The translations under genes and the position numbers were made by a program. DNA of 5,150 nucleotides from JAAYWY01 sp050945275 (GTDB taxonomy: Bacteria; Bacillota; DTU030; DUMP01). The notes below the pieces were generated by a model. It did not search any database and had not been told where the DNA came from. It worked only from the letters and a program-made list of their open reading frames with translations. The stretch spans positions 1 through 5,150 of the forward strand of contig JBMNSQ010000116.1 in assembly GCA_050945275.1 (NCBI GenBank), written 5' to 3'. Shown here piece after piece: positions 5,066-5,150 of this stretch (position 1 is its first letter; each line of letters opens with the position of its first letter).

Positions 5066-5150
5066 TTGCAAAGACGTGAGCAACCGAGACGTAGGCGAGA
5101 ACGCCGGGAAGAGGCTGCCCCGAGCGAATTTCAGGAAAAAGTGGTAGCCA
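5066..5150 (+). CDS. rpsE: 30S ribosomal protein S5, 5' part (3' end outside window)
   Basis: S5 lies at the mRNA entry site with S3 and S4 and affects decoding accuracy. Only 28 codons are visible. Recognition rests on position directly after rplR, the strong SD, and the final visible residues FQEKVVA, which match the E(K/R)VV(A/F)INRV start of the conserved S5 core. Before this comes a 20-residue lead very rich in Arg and Glu (QRREQP, then RRRR, ER, REE). Such basic or charged leaders occur in S5 of some actinobacteria and Chloroflexi, while many Clostridia have a milder one. The start is TTG at 5066. The S5 dsRNA-binding domain itself would lie beyond the window. Confidence 0.88.
   Translation, partial: MQRREQPRRRRERREEAAPSEFQEKVVA

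Larger units (their letters stand above)
1..5150 (+). other. S10-spc ribosomal protein operon segment
   Basis: Fourteen ribosomal protein genes lie head to tail on one strand in the canonical bacterial order S19-L22-S3-L16-L29-S17-L14-L24-L5-S14-S8-L6-L18-S5. Gaps range from an 11-nt overlap (L16/L29) to 29 nt (L6/L18), and nearly every gap is filled by an SD site. This spacing implies one polycistronic transcript with translational coupling. The E. coli boundary between the S10 and spc operons would fall between S17 and L14, but no terminator or convincing promoter is seen there, so the cluster probably reads through as in Bacillus. The operon continues beyond both window edges. Confidence 0.95.

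Overview
This window is a continuous stretch of the bacterial S10-spc ribosomal protein operon. All genes are on the + strand, packed with gaps of 29 nt or less and one 11-nt overlap. It opens inside rpsS and closes inside rpsE. In order it carries rpsS (3' part), rplV, rpsC, rplP, rpmC, rpsQ, rplN, rplX, rplE, rpsN (zinc type Z), rpsH, rplF, rplR and rpsE (5' part), which is the canonical bacterial order with nothing inserted or missing. No promoter, rho-independent terminator, RNA gene, mobile element, repeat array or CRISPR is visible, and no gene-free stretch exceeds 29 nt.

The organism is most likely a Bacillota (Firmicutes) member, tentatively of class Clostridia. S14 is the 61-residue zinc form. 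The L16 and S8 N-termini match the Bacillus-type layout, in which the protein begins two residues before the conserved MPKRV or MTDPIAD block. The Shine-Dalgarno (SD) sites are strong AGGAGG types about 7-10 nt from the starts. L24 has a CxxC...CxxC C-terminus of the kind I recall from clostridial relatives. Species cannot be told from this window.

Region by region: 1-2160 (rpsS to rpsQ) corresponds to the end of the E. coli S10 operon. 2189-5150 (rplN to rpsE) corresponds to the E. coli spc operon. Here the two run on without a visible break. The products are core parts of both subunits: S3 and S5 at the mRNA entry site, S19 and S14 in the 30S head, S17 and S8 as early 16S binders, L24 and L22 as early 23S binders, L5 and L18 as 5S rRNA binders, L16, L14 and L6 near functional centres, and L29 at the tunnel exit.

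There is no undescribed system here. The points worth a second look are small: nine of thirteen visible start codons are GTG or TTG; the rplN ribosome binding site is unusual and can pair with upstream sequence exactly at the ancestral S10/spc boundary; L24 carries a zinc-ribbon-like motif; the L6 and S17 family signatures have substitutions; and S5 has an arginine-rich N-terminal extension that uses all six arginine codons.
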